Of a stretch of DNA of 64,000 nucleotides, positions 44,711 through 57,060 are shown in pieces (positions within the stretch are counted from its first letter, which is position 1; every line of letters begins with the position of its first letter). Made by a program: the position numbers and the translations under genes. Below the pieces are notes generated by a model, which had not been told where the DNA came from, did no database searches, and saw nothing but the letters and a program-made list of their open reading frames with translations. Source of the DNA: Anthonomus grandis grandis (Eukaryota; Arthropoda; Insecta; Coleoptera; Curculionidae). The stretch spans positions 27,958,227 to 28,022,226 of the forward strand of contig NC_065546.1 in the NCBI RefSeq assembly GCF_022605725.1, read 5' to 3'.

Positions 44711-45100
44711 TTGTTAACAAAAACTAAACCTTTCAATGAAAATGAATCTAATAAAAATGTAATCTATAAAATTCCTTGTACTTGTGGTAAATTTTACATA
44801 GGAGAAACCTGTAGACCATTACCAAAAAGAATTAATGAACATAAATCTTACATAAAAAACAATGATTTTCAAAAATCAAAAATTACACAACATGCATTCG
44901 ACAATAACTACAGAATAGACTGGAATGCTTCCTCAATTTTAGCAAAGGAACCAATTTCAAAATTACGTAAGCTTAAGGAAAGTGCATTTATAATGTTAAA
45001 TGAAGATAAATGCTTAGCTACTTGTTCGGTTGATTTTCATAATACATGGATTCCTTTGCTAAAGAGAGAGGTAGACCAGGGTATTCTCAAAATTAATTAA
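44711..45100 (+). mobile_element. Penelope-like GIY-YIG endonuclease fragment
   Basis: A 129-codon open frame encodes a complete GIY-YIG domain: VIYKIPCTCGKFYIGETCRP, then LPKRINEHKSYI, SKITQHAFDNNYRIDW and LRKLKESAFIMLNEDKC, supplying the Tyr, Tyr, Arg, His and Glu positions of the family. The reverse transcriptase upstream is missing. This family differs from the element at 8841-11319. A hammerhead-like motif follows at 45366-45412, as expected for a Penelope 3' end. Confidence 0.8.
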
Positions 45101-45365
45101 TGATTTAAAATATTTGATATTCATGTATTTTCTATGATTAATTTACATTAAGATCACACCCCTTTAATTTTAAAGAAGTAACGTTTGAAAATTTTGTTAT
45201 CTTTCAAAATAGTTTGTCAATCTATTAATAAACCATCAAATCATATAAAAAAAGTATATAAAGTATTTTCGAATTAGGAAGAAATTTTGATGATACCACA
45301 TAGCAGCTGAAAATTTGAAAGATAAGTATATTTTATTTTTAATTTAATTTAATTTTACTTTAATT

Positions 45366-45412
45366 ACCTTGATAACAGTAGTAGATATAACTACCGAAAC
45401 GTTGGTTCAAAT
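45366..45412 (+). ncRNA. hammerhead-like motif next to the Penelope fragment
   Basis: ACC, TTGATAA, a GTAG/CTAC stem, CGAAACGTT, GGT. The layout is the same as in the Penelope pseudo-LTR at 8873-9045: short stem I (ACC/GGT), U-U-G-A-U-A-A core, hairpin stem II, GAAAC and a tiny self-complementary stem III. Sequence evidence only. Core bases differ from the canonical CUGAUGA. Confidence 0.4.
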
Positions 45413-45789
45413 TAGGTATTTTTAAAAAAAGTAGGTCTTCTTGTTGTTGTTTTTTTCTTTTTTTTTTTTTTTAATTGTAATATTCATAACAAAGTTAGGT
45501 AGGATATTGAAAAGAAGAAACGAGCTCAGAGATTAATAGATTGAACCTCAGCTCCTAGGTATATAAAAAAAAATCTATTATACCTCAAGTAAATTATTGT
45601 ATTTAAAACTTATTAAACTTAAATTAAATTAAGTTTATCGAACGGTATCGTTACAGATTTAAGTTCATATTTCTTTTAAATACGTGAATAAGTCTATTTT
45701 CTTCTTCTTTTCAATTTTTGAGCGTGTGAGATAAAAATTTCTAAATTGATTTTTGCTATAAGTGACGTAATACCCAATATAATAAGTAA

Positions 45790-45913
45790 CTCACTTAATC
45801 TAGCTTGTCGAGAGGAACATGTGAGTTCAGGGGCATGAGAATGAGAGTGCAATAAACGCGGAATTACGGAGAATCAGGTTGGTTTCTCGTCGTTTACAAT
45901 ATCGTTACAATAT
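45790..45913 (-). mobile_element. gypsy-type LTR fragment
   Basis: The minus strand starts at 45909 with TGTAACGATATTGTAAACGA and CGAGAAACCAACCTGATTC, closely matching the start of the solo LTR at 18396. ATAT lies directly outside (45910-45913). Similarity fades after about 100 bp. Confidence 0.55.
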
Positions 45914-45937
45914 CTTTGAAACCAACGCTTAACTATA

Positions 45938-47310
45938 TCAGTATCGATTGCCTGAATATGAATGTTTAATATTATAAATATAAGTTAAAGAGTTTCTTGC
46001 TTTACTAAAAATCATTAATTGGTACTTATTAACACTAAGCTCCATTCCAAATTGAATTAAAAGGTCTAAGTTTGTTGTAGCCATGTTCATGTAGAATTTT
46101 AATAAAGAATTGCAAATAGTAGGAAGAATGGAAACATAAAATACGTACGTAATATGGAAGAGTAGAAATCCTATGTGTGAACCTTGTGGAACATCTGATG
46201 GTATTATGATTTCGGGTAGACTGAAAGCTCTGAATACGTACAATTTGAATCCTTTCTGTAAAATAAGGTTTCAACCACTTTAAAAGCTCACCCTGAATGC
46301 CTAGATCTTTTAGCCTTTTTATTGGAACTTTATGGTTTACTTTATCAAAAGCCTTATTGAAATGAGTGTAGGCACTTGGGATTTTTCTCTTCCAGTAAAG
46401 GTAAATTTAGGTCAGCGGAACGATATATCCGTTCAAACTTGCGGATAGTCGCACACTAGACATTTAAAGACTTAGGAATACAGCTCATGATAGATGAAGT
46501 GGTCTAAAAAATAAGAAGCTAGTGTTTAATAATGGAGGAAGGCCGAGCAGGTCCTTTGTTCACATCTAGAGCAAATAACCTTTCAAAAGCCGATGAGATA
46601 GAGACATTTGAAAAGTTGATATCTTCAAAAGTCTTGCAAAATATAGTCCTTGCTACTATGCACTTTAGAAAAATAATTTACGATACTTTACGATATCTTT
46701 TCCGGTAGCAGACCTTACTTTATTAAAGTGCATTTCTGATGGTATGTAACTAATTTCCTTTTTTGCAGTTAACAGTTTCCCAAAATTTGTTGACAGTATC
46801 TCCAAGGGAAGACTCATTTTAAGTTGAAGACTTCACAGATCTTGATCTACTGAACTCGAAAACAATTTCATTATAGTCATCATAAAGACACGAGCTAATT
46901 TTTTTATAATTTTTTTCTCCTTTTTTCTATAATTTTTTCACTTACAAATTTGTTCTGAAATAATATCTTCCATTCAAAATGGGGTAAAAAATGTGTCATG
47001 TCCATTGATTTCAGACCCTTTTAGAAGTCATTGATTTTTAGTGAAAGTGATGGATGGTAGACGTCCATTGGTAATACTGTATCTTCTGCTTGAGATATGC
47101 TTACTCTAAGAGGAACAGTAGATTCAAATAGTTACTGTTGACATATTACTAATAGTGTTTGTTTGAGTAGAGATGTGATAAAACCTGAATGGATTTAAGT
47201 TTATTTTGTAAACTGCCAATCAAAGGAGTTGCTACCGATTTCAATTCATCCTTGATCCATGTACTGTTAGGAAGATTAAAATCCCCTAGGACATAATGCT
47301 TATACTATTT
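45938..47310 (-). mobile_element. Jockey-like element, degraded (EN and RT parts)
   Basis: Minus frames: at 47230-47305 KHYVLGDFNLPNSTWIKDEL, the GDFN motif of the AP-type endonuclease. At 46260-46400 FNKAFDKVNHKVPIKRLKDL and GELLKWLKPYFTERIQ. At 46150-46240 IIIPSDVPQGSHIGFLLF, the RT palm. The intervening linker is eroded. Order and strand are consistent with one old insertion. Confidence 0.6.
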
Positions 47311-47842
47311 GGATTCTTCTCAGTGAGCTTTTCTGAATTCTCTCCACAGAAAAGGACCATTTTGGGGAAAAGTAAGCAAGTATAGCAAATAAATATTGGC
47401 TTTTATTATTTAACAAAAAATCATGGAAATTTCAAAATTTAACTTAACTAATTTAACTACTTTTTATAAATTTCCCAAAAAAAAAAATTGTTCCCAAAAA
47501 ATCCATAGAAATTATAATTTTGCCTATTTAACTAGAAGTAGTAGTAGTTGATGTAGGTTGAATACGCGCAGAAGAAATCTGTCACATTCCAAATTTTAAT
47601 ACAAATGATCTTTTATGTCAATGATTTTTAATGAATTGGAAATTTTCTCCTGTTACACCCAGTATTGGCTTTCGCTAATAAGTTCATTTACCCAATTTGT
47701 GGAACTAGTTCAGTGAAAGCAATAAAAAAACGATAATTGATATTTTCGAATCCTGATGGCTTACGATCATAAAACTCATAAAAATGTATTACCTTGCACG
47801 TTTTTATTATATAATACATTATTCCACAACAAGAATGATGAT

Positions 47843-49021
47843 GCTTCTTGTTGAGGGGGAAACCACTAGTTTTGTTGATTTCTTGGTGAAGGAGCCATAT
47901 TAATATGATTTTTGTGACTTAAATTGCTTGTTAATTTTTGACCTGATTGTTCTAGTGAGGAATTTACTGAGAGATTATTAAGAAGTATTTATTCTCAGTG
48001 GAGCATTAATTTGCACTTTTCACAGCTATAATCTGTCACCATCAGGCTCAACTGATGAATATGTGTATGTCATAAAGAGATCACTGAACCTGGTTGCGGG
48101 TGATGGTCAGGTATTGGTGGCTGGTGAATTTAACATCCGTTTAACATCAACTCAGGACAATGCACTCAGTTATGTGAAATGTTCAGATCGTTTGGTCCTT
48201 CCTGGTTGATAATGGAGCCAACTCGTAATGGGAATTATCTCAATAATATTTTCTCAAGTTCTGAAAGACTGAACAACTTCTCTGATCATCTTGGCCAACT
48301 TGTCGAGTATTTCATCCCTTTAAAGACCAATGATGCTGGCCTGACCACGGGTGTATGTAGGCCGATAACACAAAGAGGATTATTATTATTATTTCAACAT
48401 ACTACTGAGATCAGTTTGCATTTTATCATCCAAGGTCAAGTTTCAGCTGATTTCTTTTCAAAGACATCTTGAAGTTATTAAAAGAATAACTAAACCAATA
48501 CCCAGCAGAGGACACAAAGCAAGAGTACATGTAATTCAGAAAAACATACCAGTTATCCATATCCATAAGCTAATCTCATCAGAATATATAGTATTAAAGA
48601 CCTGATAAAAATTCCACTGACAAAATGAATAAATCAGTGCTTGCGAGAAGGTAGCTTTCCATCTGTGCTGAAAATAGTAATGGTAGTCTCACTGTATAAG
48701 AAGGGTGTGCATACTGATGATCCCTTAAATTATAGGCCAATATTTCTTTTATCAATAGTATATCTGAGAAGCTTCTTGCTACAAGGATTTTTTCGCGGTT
48801 TCCTAATGGTTAGTTCAGATTCACATCGGTTGTTCTCAATCAGAAGCATAATCATTCTTGTTGTATGGGGGGATACCACTACTTTTGTTGATTTCTTGGT
48901 GAAGGAGCCATATTAATATGATTTTTGTGACTTAAATTGCTTGCTAATTTTTGACCTGATTGTTCTAGTGAGGAATTTACTGAGAGATTATTAAGAAGTA
49001 TTTATTCTCAGTGGAGCATGA
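47843..49021 (+). mobile_element. Jockey-like fragment flanked by ~165-bp direct repeats
   Basis: Plus frames read SPSGSTDEYVYVIKRSLNLV and GQVLVAGEFNIRL (endonuclease domain, GEFN), then at 48640-48760 REGSFPSVLKIVMVVSLYKK and DPLNYRPIFLLSIVY (start of the RT domain). A block at 47843-48008 recurs in the same direction at 48857-49021 with few differences. The middle (about 48028-48842) is repeated inverted at 50230-51020. Confidence 0.65.
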
Positions 49022-51017
49022 ATATTTATTTTTTGAACTGGCTCTGAAGTTCCAGATTTCCCATATAGGATATGGTAAAAAGTGATAAGATTTCTCCTCT
49101 CATGGCATGCAGTGTTGGGGGCCATATCAAGAATATGTGCATCATTGTAATTATCCAAGATATTCAATTTATATATATGCTATTTCACATTTGCAAAGTA
49201 GAATGTTTTTAAAGCGGCAGCATTTTTGAAGTCTTGAGTACATCTCCCAACAAAATTAAGCATCTGGAAAGCCTTATTGCTAGCATTATTTAAGCAATGA
49301 GAAATCTGTAGGCTTGTATTGATCGTGACACCCGATTATGTAGTCGAAATAAATAGTATTTCTAAAATGAGCAAAAGTCATAATTTTACATTTAGCTGGA
49401 TTAAGTTCGATATTATTACTTTTGCATCAAACTACCAAGATGTATAGATTATATTTGTAATTTGTCAGAAGGATCAGGGGATTTGATAATACAGCTCAAT
49501 TTTACATCATTCGCAAGAAAAGACAGAAAGCGAAGCATTAATCTATATCATTAATAACAAAAAATTAAAAAGAATAAGTGGCCCATGTATAGTTTTAGAA
49601 AGAAAAGTGTCAAAAACAGTCAGTCTCCGATCAGACAAGTACCCTTTGCAAATATGTCTCCTAAGCAAACAGATTCCTATTTAGATACTAAGGATGATTC
49701 ATGGCGGGTCTACTTCACTTTGGTGTCCAGGTGTATACTCAAAAATTTTGCAGTAGTCGCGTCATTTTTCGGAAGCCATGGAATGGAAAACGCCATATTT
49801 TTGATTTTCTATATGCTGAGGCCTTAAACAGGCTGTTAGCATTAAACCAGGATTAGTTGGCTCTCTCCAGCGCGATATGAGTTGAAATCACTATTTATAT
49901 AGTCGTATCATCCGCAAAAAGGGTGTAGTGGGATCTGTTTGAGGTAGATCATTTGTATAAATAGGAAACAAAAGGAAGCCCAGAATTGATCCCTGGGGTA
50001 CACCAACTGGCGTACACGTCTCTCCAAGGAGACCACATTACCAATCTTCAGCACTTAAGGACGATTTAACATCCATCTGGATAATAACGCAGTATTGTTA
50101 TCTGAAAAGTTATATATATCTCTGTAGTTTCGTAAGCAGAAGTTCAGGGGAAGCGCAGTGGAAAGCTAAAATCTCAAAATGGACAGGTATATTCTATTTT
50201 CGAAGGCTTTTTATATTTGGCAGACGAGATTGAGAACAACCGATGTGAATCTGAATTAACCATCAGGAAATTGTGAGAAAATCCTTGTAGCAAGAAGCTT
50301 CTCAGATATACTATTGATATGAGAAATATTGGCCTATAATTTAATGGATAATCAGTATCTCCCTTCTTATACAGTAAGACTACCATTACTATTTTCAGTA
50401 CAGATGGAAAGCTACCTTCTCGCAAGCACTGATTTATTAATTTTGTCAGTAGAATTATTATCAGGTCTTTAATACTATATATTCTGATGAGATTAGCTTA
50501 TGGATAACTGGTAAGTTTTTCTGAATTACATGTACTCTTGCTTAGTGTCCTCTGCTGGGTATTGGTTCAGTTATTCTTTGAATAACTTCAAGATGTCTTT
50601 GAAAAGTAATCAGCTGAAACTTGGCCTTTGATGATAAAAAACTGATCTCAGTGATATATTGAAAAAATAATAATAACCCTCTTTGTGTTATCGGCCTACA
50701 TAACCCGTGGTCAGGCCAGCATCATTGGTCTTTAAAGGGATGAAATACTCGGCAAGTTGGCCAAGATGATCAGAGAAGTTGTTCAGTCTTTCAGAGCTTG
50801 AGAAAATATTATTGAGATAATTCCCATTACGAGTTGGCTACGTTATCAACCAGGACGACCAAACGATCTGAACATTTTAGATAACTGAGTGCATTGTCCT
50901 GAGTTGATGTTAAATTTACCAGCCACCAATACCTGACCATCACCCGCAACCAAGTTCAGTAATCTCTTCATGACATACACATATTCATCAGTTGAGCCTG
51001 ATGGTGACAGATTATAG

Positions 51018-53476
51018 CTGTATGCCAGGGCAGTTAGCTCAAAAAATGGCCTTTAGAAGAAGTTTTTGCAATCAAGCTGAATTTTTGACAGATGGTAGTA
51101 CCCATCAATAGTACTTTGTAAGAAAAAGTTACACCTTCTAGGAGGGTTGCTTTTTCCGCCATGTTGAATTAAAGATGGCGGATGGTACTATTTTTTTAAA
51201 TATCGTAACTTTCTTATTTATTAACCGATTTTTGTCAAGTAAAAAAACATTATATTTGCTTCTCACTAAAGAATGAAATAAAATATAAAACTATTTTGAC
51301 AGGTTATATTTCTGTGACAAAAAGGTAAAAAAAAAATTACACTTTTCTTTTATCATCTTATTTTACAGGCTCAAAATTTTTCTCCAAAAATTGAGGTGGC
51401 AAAAAACTACAGCAAAATACAAAGTAAAAAAATCCAGTTGACGTAAATCCCCAACAGTTCTTTAATAGAGTATTGCTCACTATGAGAAACGAAAATGATT
51501 TGAAGACGTTGATGGTGGTTGCTTACTACATAAAATTGTCTGGCCCAAATTAGTAACATTTGGCGATATATTTAAAATCTATTGCCATTATGTTATTGAA
51601 AATTTTGGTTTCAACTCTTGGGTAGTTTTTGATGGTTATAGTGAAAAGTCGACCAAGGACGAGGAACATCGTAGACGTCAATCAAAAATTACGTCTAGGG
51701 TTGAGTTTCAGGAAAACACATCGCTGGTCTTCTCGCAAGCAGACTTCCTATCAAATTCTTCGAAAAAAGAAAGGTTTATTTCTTGCCTAGCCGAGAAGTT
51801 AAAAGAAAAGGGTATAAAAGTCACACATACGAAATCTGATTGTGACAGAGTTGTTGCCTTAACCGCAATAACAGAATGTCAATCGCAAGATGTAGTAGTC
51901 TTTGTTAATGATACAGATCTAATTGTAATTTTAATTTCCTTAGCAAATAAGTCTAACCACCAGCTATATGTTTGGGCACCCAGCACGAGTAAAGCTCTTG
52001 TTAAATTTCTAAATATTTTTAAAATTCAAACTTTGCTCTCAGAACAGATCCGTGAAAGTCTTTTATTCATTCATGCATTTACAGAATGTGATACTACCTC
52101 GTATCCATATAAAATGGGCAAAAAAAGAATATTTGACGTATTAAAAAATAATCCTGAAATGTATGATTTTATTAAAAGTTTTAATTCCTAGCCCTCCTAA
52201 GCCCCCTATATGAATAAGGCTGTCCTAAGTGAAGTTGGACAAAAACTTATATTAAAATTTTTTCCCGTCCAAAACTGTAAAAATCTTAATCAGCCAAGAC
52301 TTCATTGCTATAAACAAATCACCTCTACACAAGATTTAGGATCTAATTTTGATTTGGCATATCTTCCTCCCACAGAAGACTCCTGTAAGCAACATGTATT
52401 TAGAGTATATTTACAGTTACAAAGCTGGAGAGGAAACGAGTTGGACCCACTTGAGCGGGGGTGGTTTTCCAATGGCAATGAGCTTTTCCCAGTAACATAC
52501 ACAAAACCCCCGGGGCCCGAACACCTAATGGCTACTTTTTTTTGCAAATGCAAAGATCTATGCACAGCAAACTGTATTTGTGCTTCGAAAATGCGGCATT
52601 TTATGTAAAAAATGCAATTTAGCTTGTATGAATGCACCCAGAATTGATTTGGATGAAGTGGAAATAGATGATGAAGTTTAAGTAAAATGTAACCAAATAA
52701 GTCGTTAAAACTTAATGATAAATAGTTATATATTATTGTTAGTTGAAAGCTATTAAAAGCTTCGTTTGTAATTTTTTGGCACAAAAATAAAATATCTACC
52801 AATATATAATGTTCCTTATTATTAAGAATAACAATGTTTCTTTTTAAAATTTTTTTTTTAATGTTTATATTTCTTTTATAAGTTAAAACCAAACTGTTTT
52901 TGTTATAAACATATTTTTGTTTTTAGTGTATTTGTTACAAAATATTTTGGTACATAAATCAAACAAGAAGTAAAGTTACATCCTGTATAAGTTTTATTTT
53001 TTTTTTTGGTATTTTGTAAGCGCTTTTTAACTCTATCTCCTAAAGTACCTATCATAAATTTGGCGACTGTTTTAAAATTAAAACAAAAACGCATAAAAGA
53101 CTCCACATATTTTAACTTTTTTTGGTAAAGAGTACGGTTGGCTAAAAGTTGAAGAAAAGCTTTTCGATTTTTTTATTTCCTTATTTTGGCAGAAATATGA
53201 TCTGTCAAAGTAGTTTTACATTTTTATCTTATTCTCTAGTTAAAAATAAAGATAATGTTTTTTACTTGACGAAAATCTGGTAATAAATAAGAAAGTTACG
53301 ATTTTTTAAAGAATAGCACCAGCCGCCATCTTTAATTTAACATGGCGGAAAAAGCAAGCCTCCGGGAAGGTGTAACTTTTTTGTACAAAGTACTCTTGAT
53401 GACTACTAGCATCTGTAAAAAATTCAGCTTGATTGCAAAAACTTCTCCTATTTTTGCTAACTGCCCTGGCGTACTG
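51018..53476 (+). mobile_element. Academ-like DNA transposon with ~235-bp TIRs and 3-bp TSD
   Basis: The element lies at 51021-53473. Left end TATGCCAGGGCAGTTAGC, right end GCTAACTGCCCTGGCGTA, with similarity continuing inward about 235 bp. It is flanked by CTG (51018-51020 and 53474-53476). The related uninterrupted Jockey copy at 48018-48030 shows the empty site with a single copy of the target, confirming both borders. The plus-strand gene has an XPG/PIN-like nuclease core. Academ elements are known for XPG-type nucleases and 3-4-bp duplications, hence the tentative superfamily. Confidence 0.75.
51507..52681 (+). pseudogene. XPG/PIN-like nuclease gene of the Academ-like element
   Basis: An open frame to 52191 encodes GGCLLHKIVWPKLVTFGDIF, WVVFDGYSEKSTKDEEHRRR, ERFISCLAEKLKEKGIKVTH, VVVFVNDTDLIVILISLAN and ESLLFIHAFTECDTTSYPYK. 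The DTD and ECDTTS motifs resemble metal-binding Asp clusters of PIN/XPG nucleases. A TAG at 52189 and a frame change lead to EVGQKLILKFFPVQNCKNLN, LAYLPPTEDSCKQHVFRVYL and CKCKDLCTANCICASK. One further base shifts into CGILCKKCNLACMNAP, a terminal Cys-rich cluster. The family is widespread in invertebrate genomes. Two or three lesions make this copy inactive. No ATG is certain. Confidence 0.65.
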
Positions 53477-53799
53477 TGAAAGATGCAAATTAAGTTATTG
53501 TACATTTATGCCATAAATTTCTCAGACTTTATCAACGATAGGGGACTGGATTTCGTTAAAAAAGCTTTTAACTAAAATCAAACTTCGTATTTAGTATAAT
53601 AGTATGAGCTTTATCCTTACTAAGCCAATGTTGACTAAGGCAGACGACAGCTACATTTGTGTCAACCAGGTAAGCTTCAATTTCACTTCTCCTATTCCTA
53701 ACAGATTGGATATTCTGATGAAATAAGCATATTTGTCTAGATCCTGGGAGGTTATTCTGATTTGGGTTCTCCTCATCTAAAGACTTATGTATCTCAGGC

Positions 53800-56700
53800 T
53801 TAAAAAATCGCTAACCACTGCTCCTGTTGTCCAAAAGCTTCGATCCATCAATTGATTTCATTAAAGGAGTCAAAATAATAACATCACTTTAAAATTTAAA
53901 TTTAGCTATACCTATAGTACATATATCATCCTTGTTTCTCTAATAGTACCTCCTGTATGATCCTAATCCTGTATTATTACTTCTGCTCTCATTCCTCTTA
54001 TAACTTCGTGCAACGATAAGAATTTATTATATACTATAGAAGGTAAACTTCTGGTATTACATACAAAGGTTCTGTAACACCTCGTGCAAATTTGCCTATT
54101 AAAAAAATCGGATTAAAAGAACGTCTTCGAGAGATCTACTTACAACGATAAATTAACAAATATGTAGGTGTTAAAAATCAAGGCTTATATAAATTAAGAC
54201 TTTCACTTGTTTATTGTTAATGGCGATAGACGATAGTAAAAGGATGACAGCATAAATTTCAAGTATTGTTCCGTCCAGCAGCGATCTCATCAATGCGCGA
54301 CGATGAGTTTTGTATATCAATTAAGTTATTTCTTCATAGTTGTATAACGTTTACTAGGGCAGGATCTCTTTGAAAGTTTGAAAGAAGTTTTTTTTTAACC
54401 TTTTATTGCCAAAATCAGATACCAAATTCTTAAAACTAATATCATAATATTCGATATTAATACTAGGTATAAAAATTATTTGCTTTAACATTATAAATAA
54501 TATTTAATATTTAATATTTAATTATAAAATAATAATATAGCCTAAAAAATAAATATTTTTTGGACGTATTAGTATAATACTGTCTTTCTCTATTTTTCTT
54601 AGTCTTTCGGTTTACAATATTTGTAAGAAATTTTCAATATTTCCATGTTGTACCTCACATTTGTAATAAATTACTTAAAAAATGCCAGATATTTTTGTCT
54701 TTTTCTAGTGAATTTTGACTTCAAGTTTTAGCAAACCGGAATAATTATTTATTATTATTTAAAACTTTCGTAATACCCAATTATTAACCCCATTCCAGAT
54801 CACCCTTGAATTCGGGCATTATTTAATTATATGCCACGAAGTTTCTAGCGTTAAACAATTTTTTGAAAAAGACATGCTACGTTTCTGTAATTTTTTTGAA
54901 CCGAAATTTCATTATTTATTTATTTATTTCTAGATACACCGAACTTCGCCATTTCGTGAAAATATATTTATTTTCTATTAGGGATTAGACTATTAGATTT
55001 AGATTATTATTTATCCAGATATTAATATTTATCTTTGTATTTTATTAATAGATTTTTTATTTCGTGTTTTTTTATTTATAATTTTTGAGTTAGATGATAT
55101 TTTATTATATCATCTAAAAAAATCGCAAAATATTTCTATTATATTTTGTAGTTTATTAAGATCGCTCTTTTTCGAAGATTTTAACATCATCTCCAAATGC
55201 TGCAATTTTCTCATTTTTATTAATGATGTCTATTTCTTCTAAGACTAATTCAAATAACTTTAAAAATAGTTCCAGATTTATGTTCAGTAAGATTATAGAA
55301 ATAATAGACAACCCTGGAATACCAGTCTATTAATCGTAAACGAGTCAGAAACGCAACCATTGACTAATACTTTTAAATTCGACTTCTGGTAAAGACTTTT
55401 ATTTATTAATGTTTCATCAAAACACGTTTTGACCATAGTTTGCCTCAGATCGCAGTCATTTACTTTAAAAAACTTGATGAAAATCTAGGCTTAGCAAACC
55501 TATTCATAAATATTGATTACTGTCAAATTGTATAATAGTATCTCTTATCAATTGCAAATTATTAAAAATCAAATAGTTTGTGCCGCATGATTAATCCTCA
55601 CTAATAATTTGATCTGAAAAGTTTTTTATGTGATTTGACTACTTTAGAAGAAATTTTGTAGTCACAATTCAGCAAAGTAATGGGTAGAAAGGAAGACATT
55701 TGCAATCGTAGGAATTAGAATGATAACAGAAGTTCTTATCACAGGAGTTTTCTGGCGGCGTAATTTGATCATTCAAAAATATATTAAATACTTTTTCAAT
55801 TTCATCCCCAATTTCTGGTTAAAAAGAAGTCATAGTAGTCAAAAAAAGTAAGTAAAAAAGTCATAGTAAAAGTCAATAGTTTTTTGAATAACTAAGAGTT
55901 TTATTTGTTGTTTTTAGTTTTTTACGGTTAGATATTTTTATTGTTGTTATAGAGGCATGAGTATTTTTTTCTTTATTTCATAATGCCATATAACCTGAAT
56001 TTATTATTAACTTTATCTTGATTTTTATTTTCAACATTTTTTAAATAAAATTTTTTAATTTCTGTATATTCTTTGATTTTACTTTAATTTAATGCCTCTT
56101 TTTTATCAATGGCATTATTCATATCAAGTTTCTTGAAAAAGGTAATGGTTCTTTTTTTCAAGATTTTAAACCATCATTCGACCAAATTGTGTTCATAAAT
56201 TGGGAGTTGTGTTATATGAGACAATTTTATTCTATTTTGAAATCTTCAATATTTTGTGTTGAGGAAGTTCAATCTTAAATTAATGAACCCGAAGTAAATT
56301 ATTGTTTTTCTTATGTTTTATTTCAGAGGGACTTTCCCCTGTTCATTGTGCTGATCCCTTTTTTCTTATCAAAAAAAGCTTATTGATTTTTTGAGGCTTG
56401 AGGTTTGAATAGGAAACTTCTGACTATCTGATATTATGAGTATCTGATAAGAAAAAGTTTCCAACATGTTTTAGAGTTCTGTAAGTTCTGTTTTAGAGAA
56501 AATGTCACAACATTTTTTTGATTTTCTCTTATGTTTTTAAAATTAACAATTAATTTTTTAATTTTTTACATTTTTAACAGAAGATGAAAAGTTTTCGATC
56601 ATCAGGATTTTTTTGGATCTGTCTAGTAATCCCTTAAATTTAGAGCATGTTTACATTTAAATTTGCCCCATACATATTTTAAACCCTTTCAAAAAATTTC

Positions 56701-56989
56701 TACCTTTTCAGGTAGAAATTGTTTGTTGTTGGCTTTCGCCAAACAAAAAACCCTTCAAACAGGTAAAAACGATGATTTTTTGCAATTTTTAGGTAAAAAT
56801 CATCATAAAACCCTTTCAGAGAGTGCAGCATGCAAAAAAGGATTAGTTATTCTTTTTTTTTGGTTCCCAAGGGCAGGTAATGGCCCCAAGGGGGCTTAAA
56901 GAGAACATGGAAAAAATCAAAGAATTCACTAAAAAAATAACATTTATTGAAGAATCATTTGTCACCATGTCTAAAGCTACAAATTATAG

Positions 56990-57025
<36 letters not shown>

Positions 57026-57055
57026 ATTAAAAAAATTATATATATAATTAAAAAA
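53800..57055. other. intergenic, no supported gene; (TA)n microsatellite
   Basis: Very AT-rich. A TA dinucleotide run occupies 56994-57022. The plus ORF at 56663-56899 has no recognised motif. Nothing else could be supported. Confidence 0.35.
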
Positions 57056-57060
57056 TAATG

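Larger units (their letters stand above)
49030..53790 (-). mobile_element. Jockey-like element, long degraded copy split by an Academ-like insertion
   Basis: Read on the minus strand: 53590-53790 has LFHQNIQSVRNRRSEIEAYL and VAVVCLSQHWLSKD (start of the endonuclease). After the insertion at 51021-53473 it continues with SPSGSTDEYVYVMKRLL and GQVLVAGKFNI. At 50174-50425 comes REGSFPSVLKIVMVVLLYKK and YPLNYRPIFLISIVY. Around 49890-50010: HLGPLLFPIYTNDLPQ type palm sequence. At 49160-49350: GVTINTSLQISHCLNN and FKNAAALKTFYFANV (thumb). Many stops. The 50230-51020 part is an inverted copy of 48028-48842. Confidence 0.65.

Noticed and set aside
52308..52892. Minus-strand 194-codon ORF
   Set aside because: Overlaps the plus-strand LPPTEDSCKQHVFRVYL and CKCKDLCTANC region of the Academ-like gene, which is the recognisable frame.
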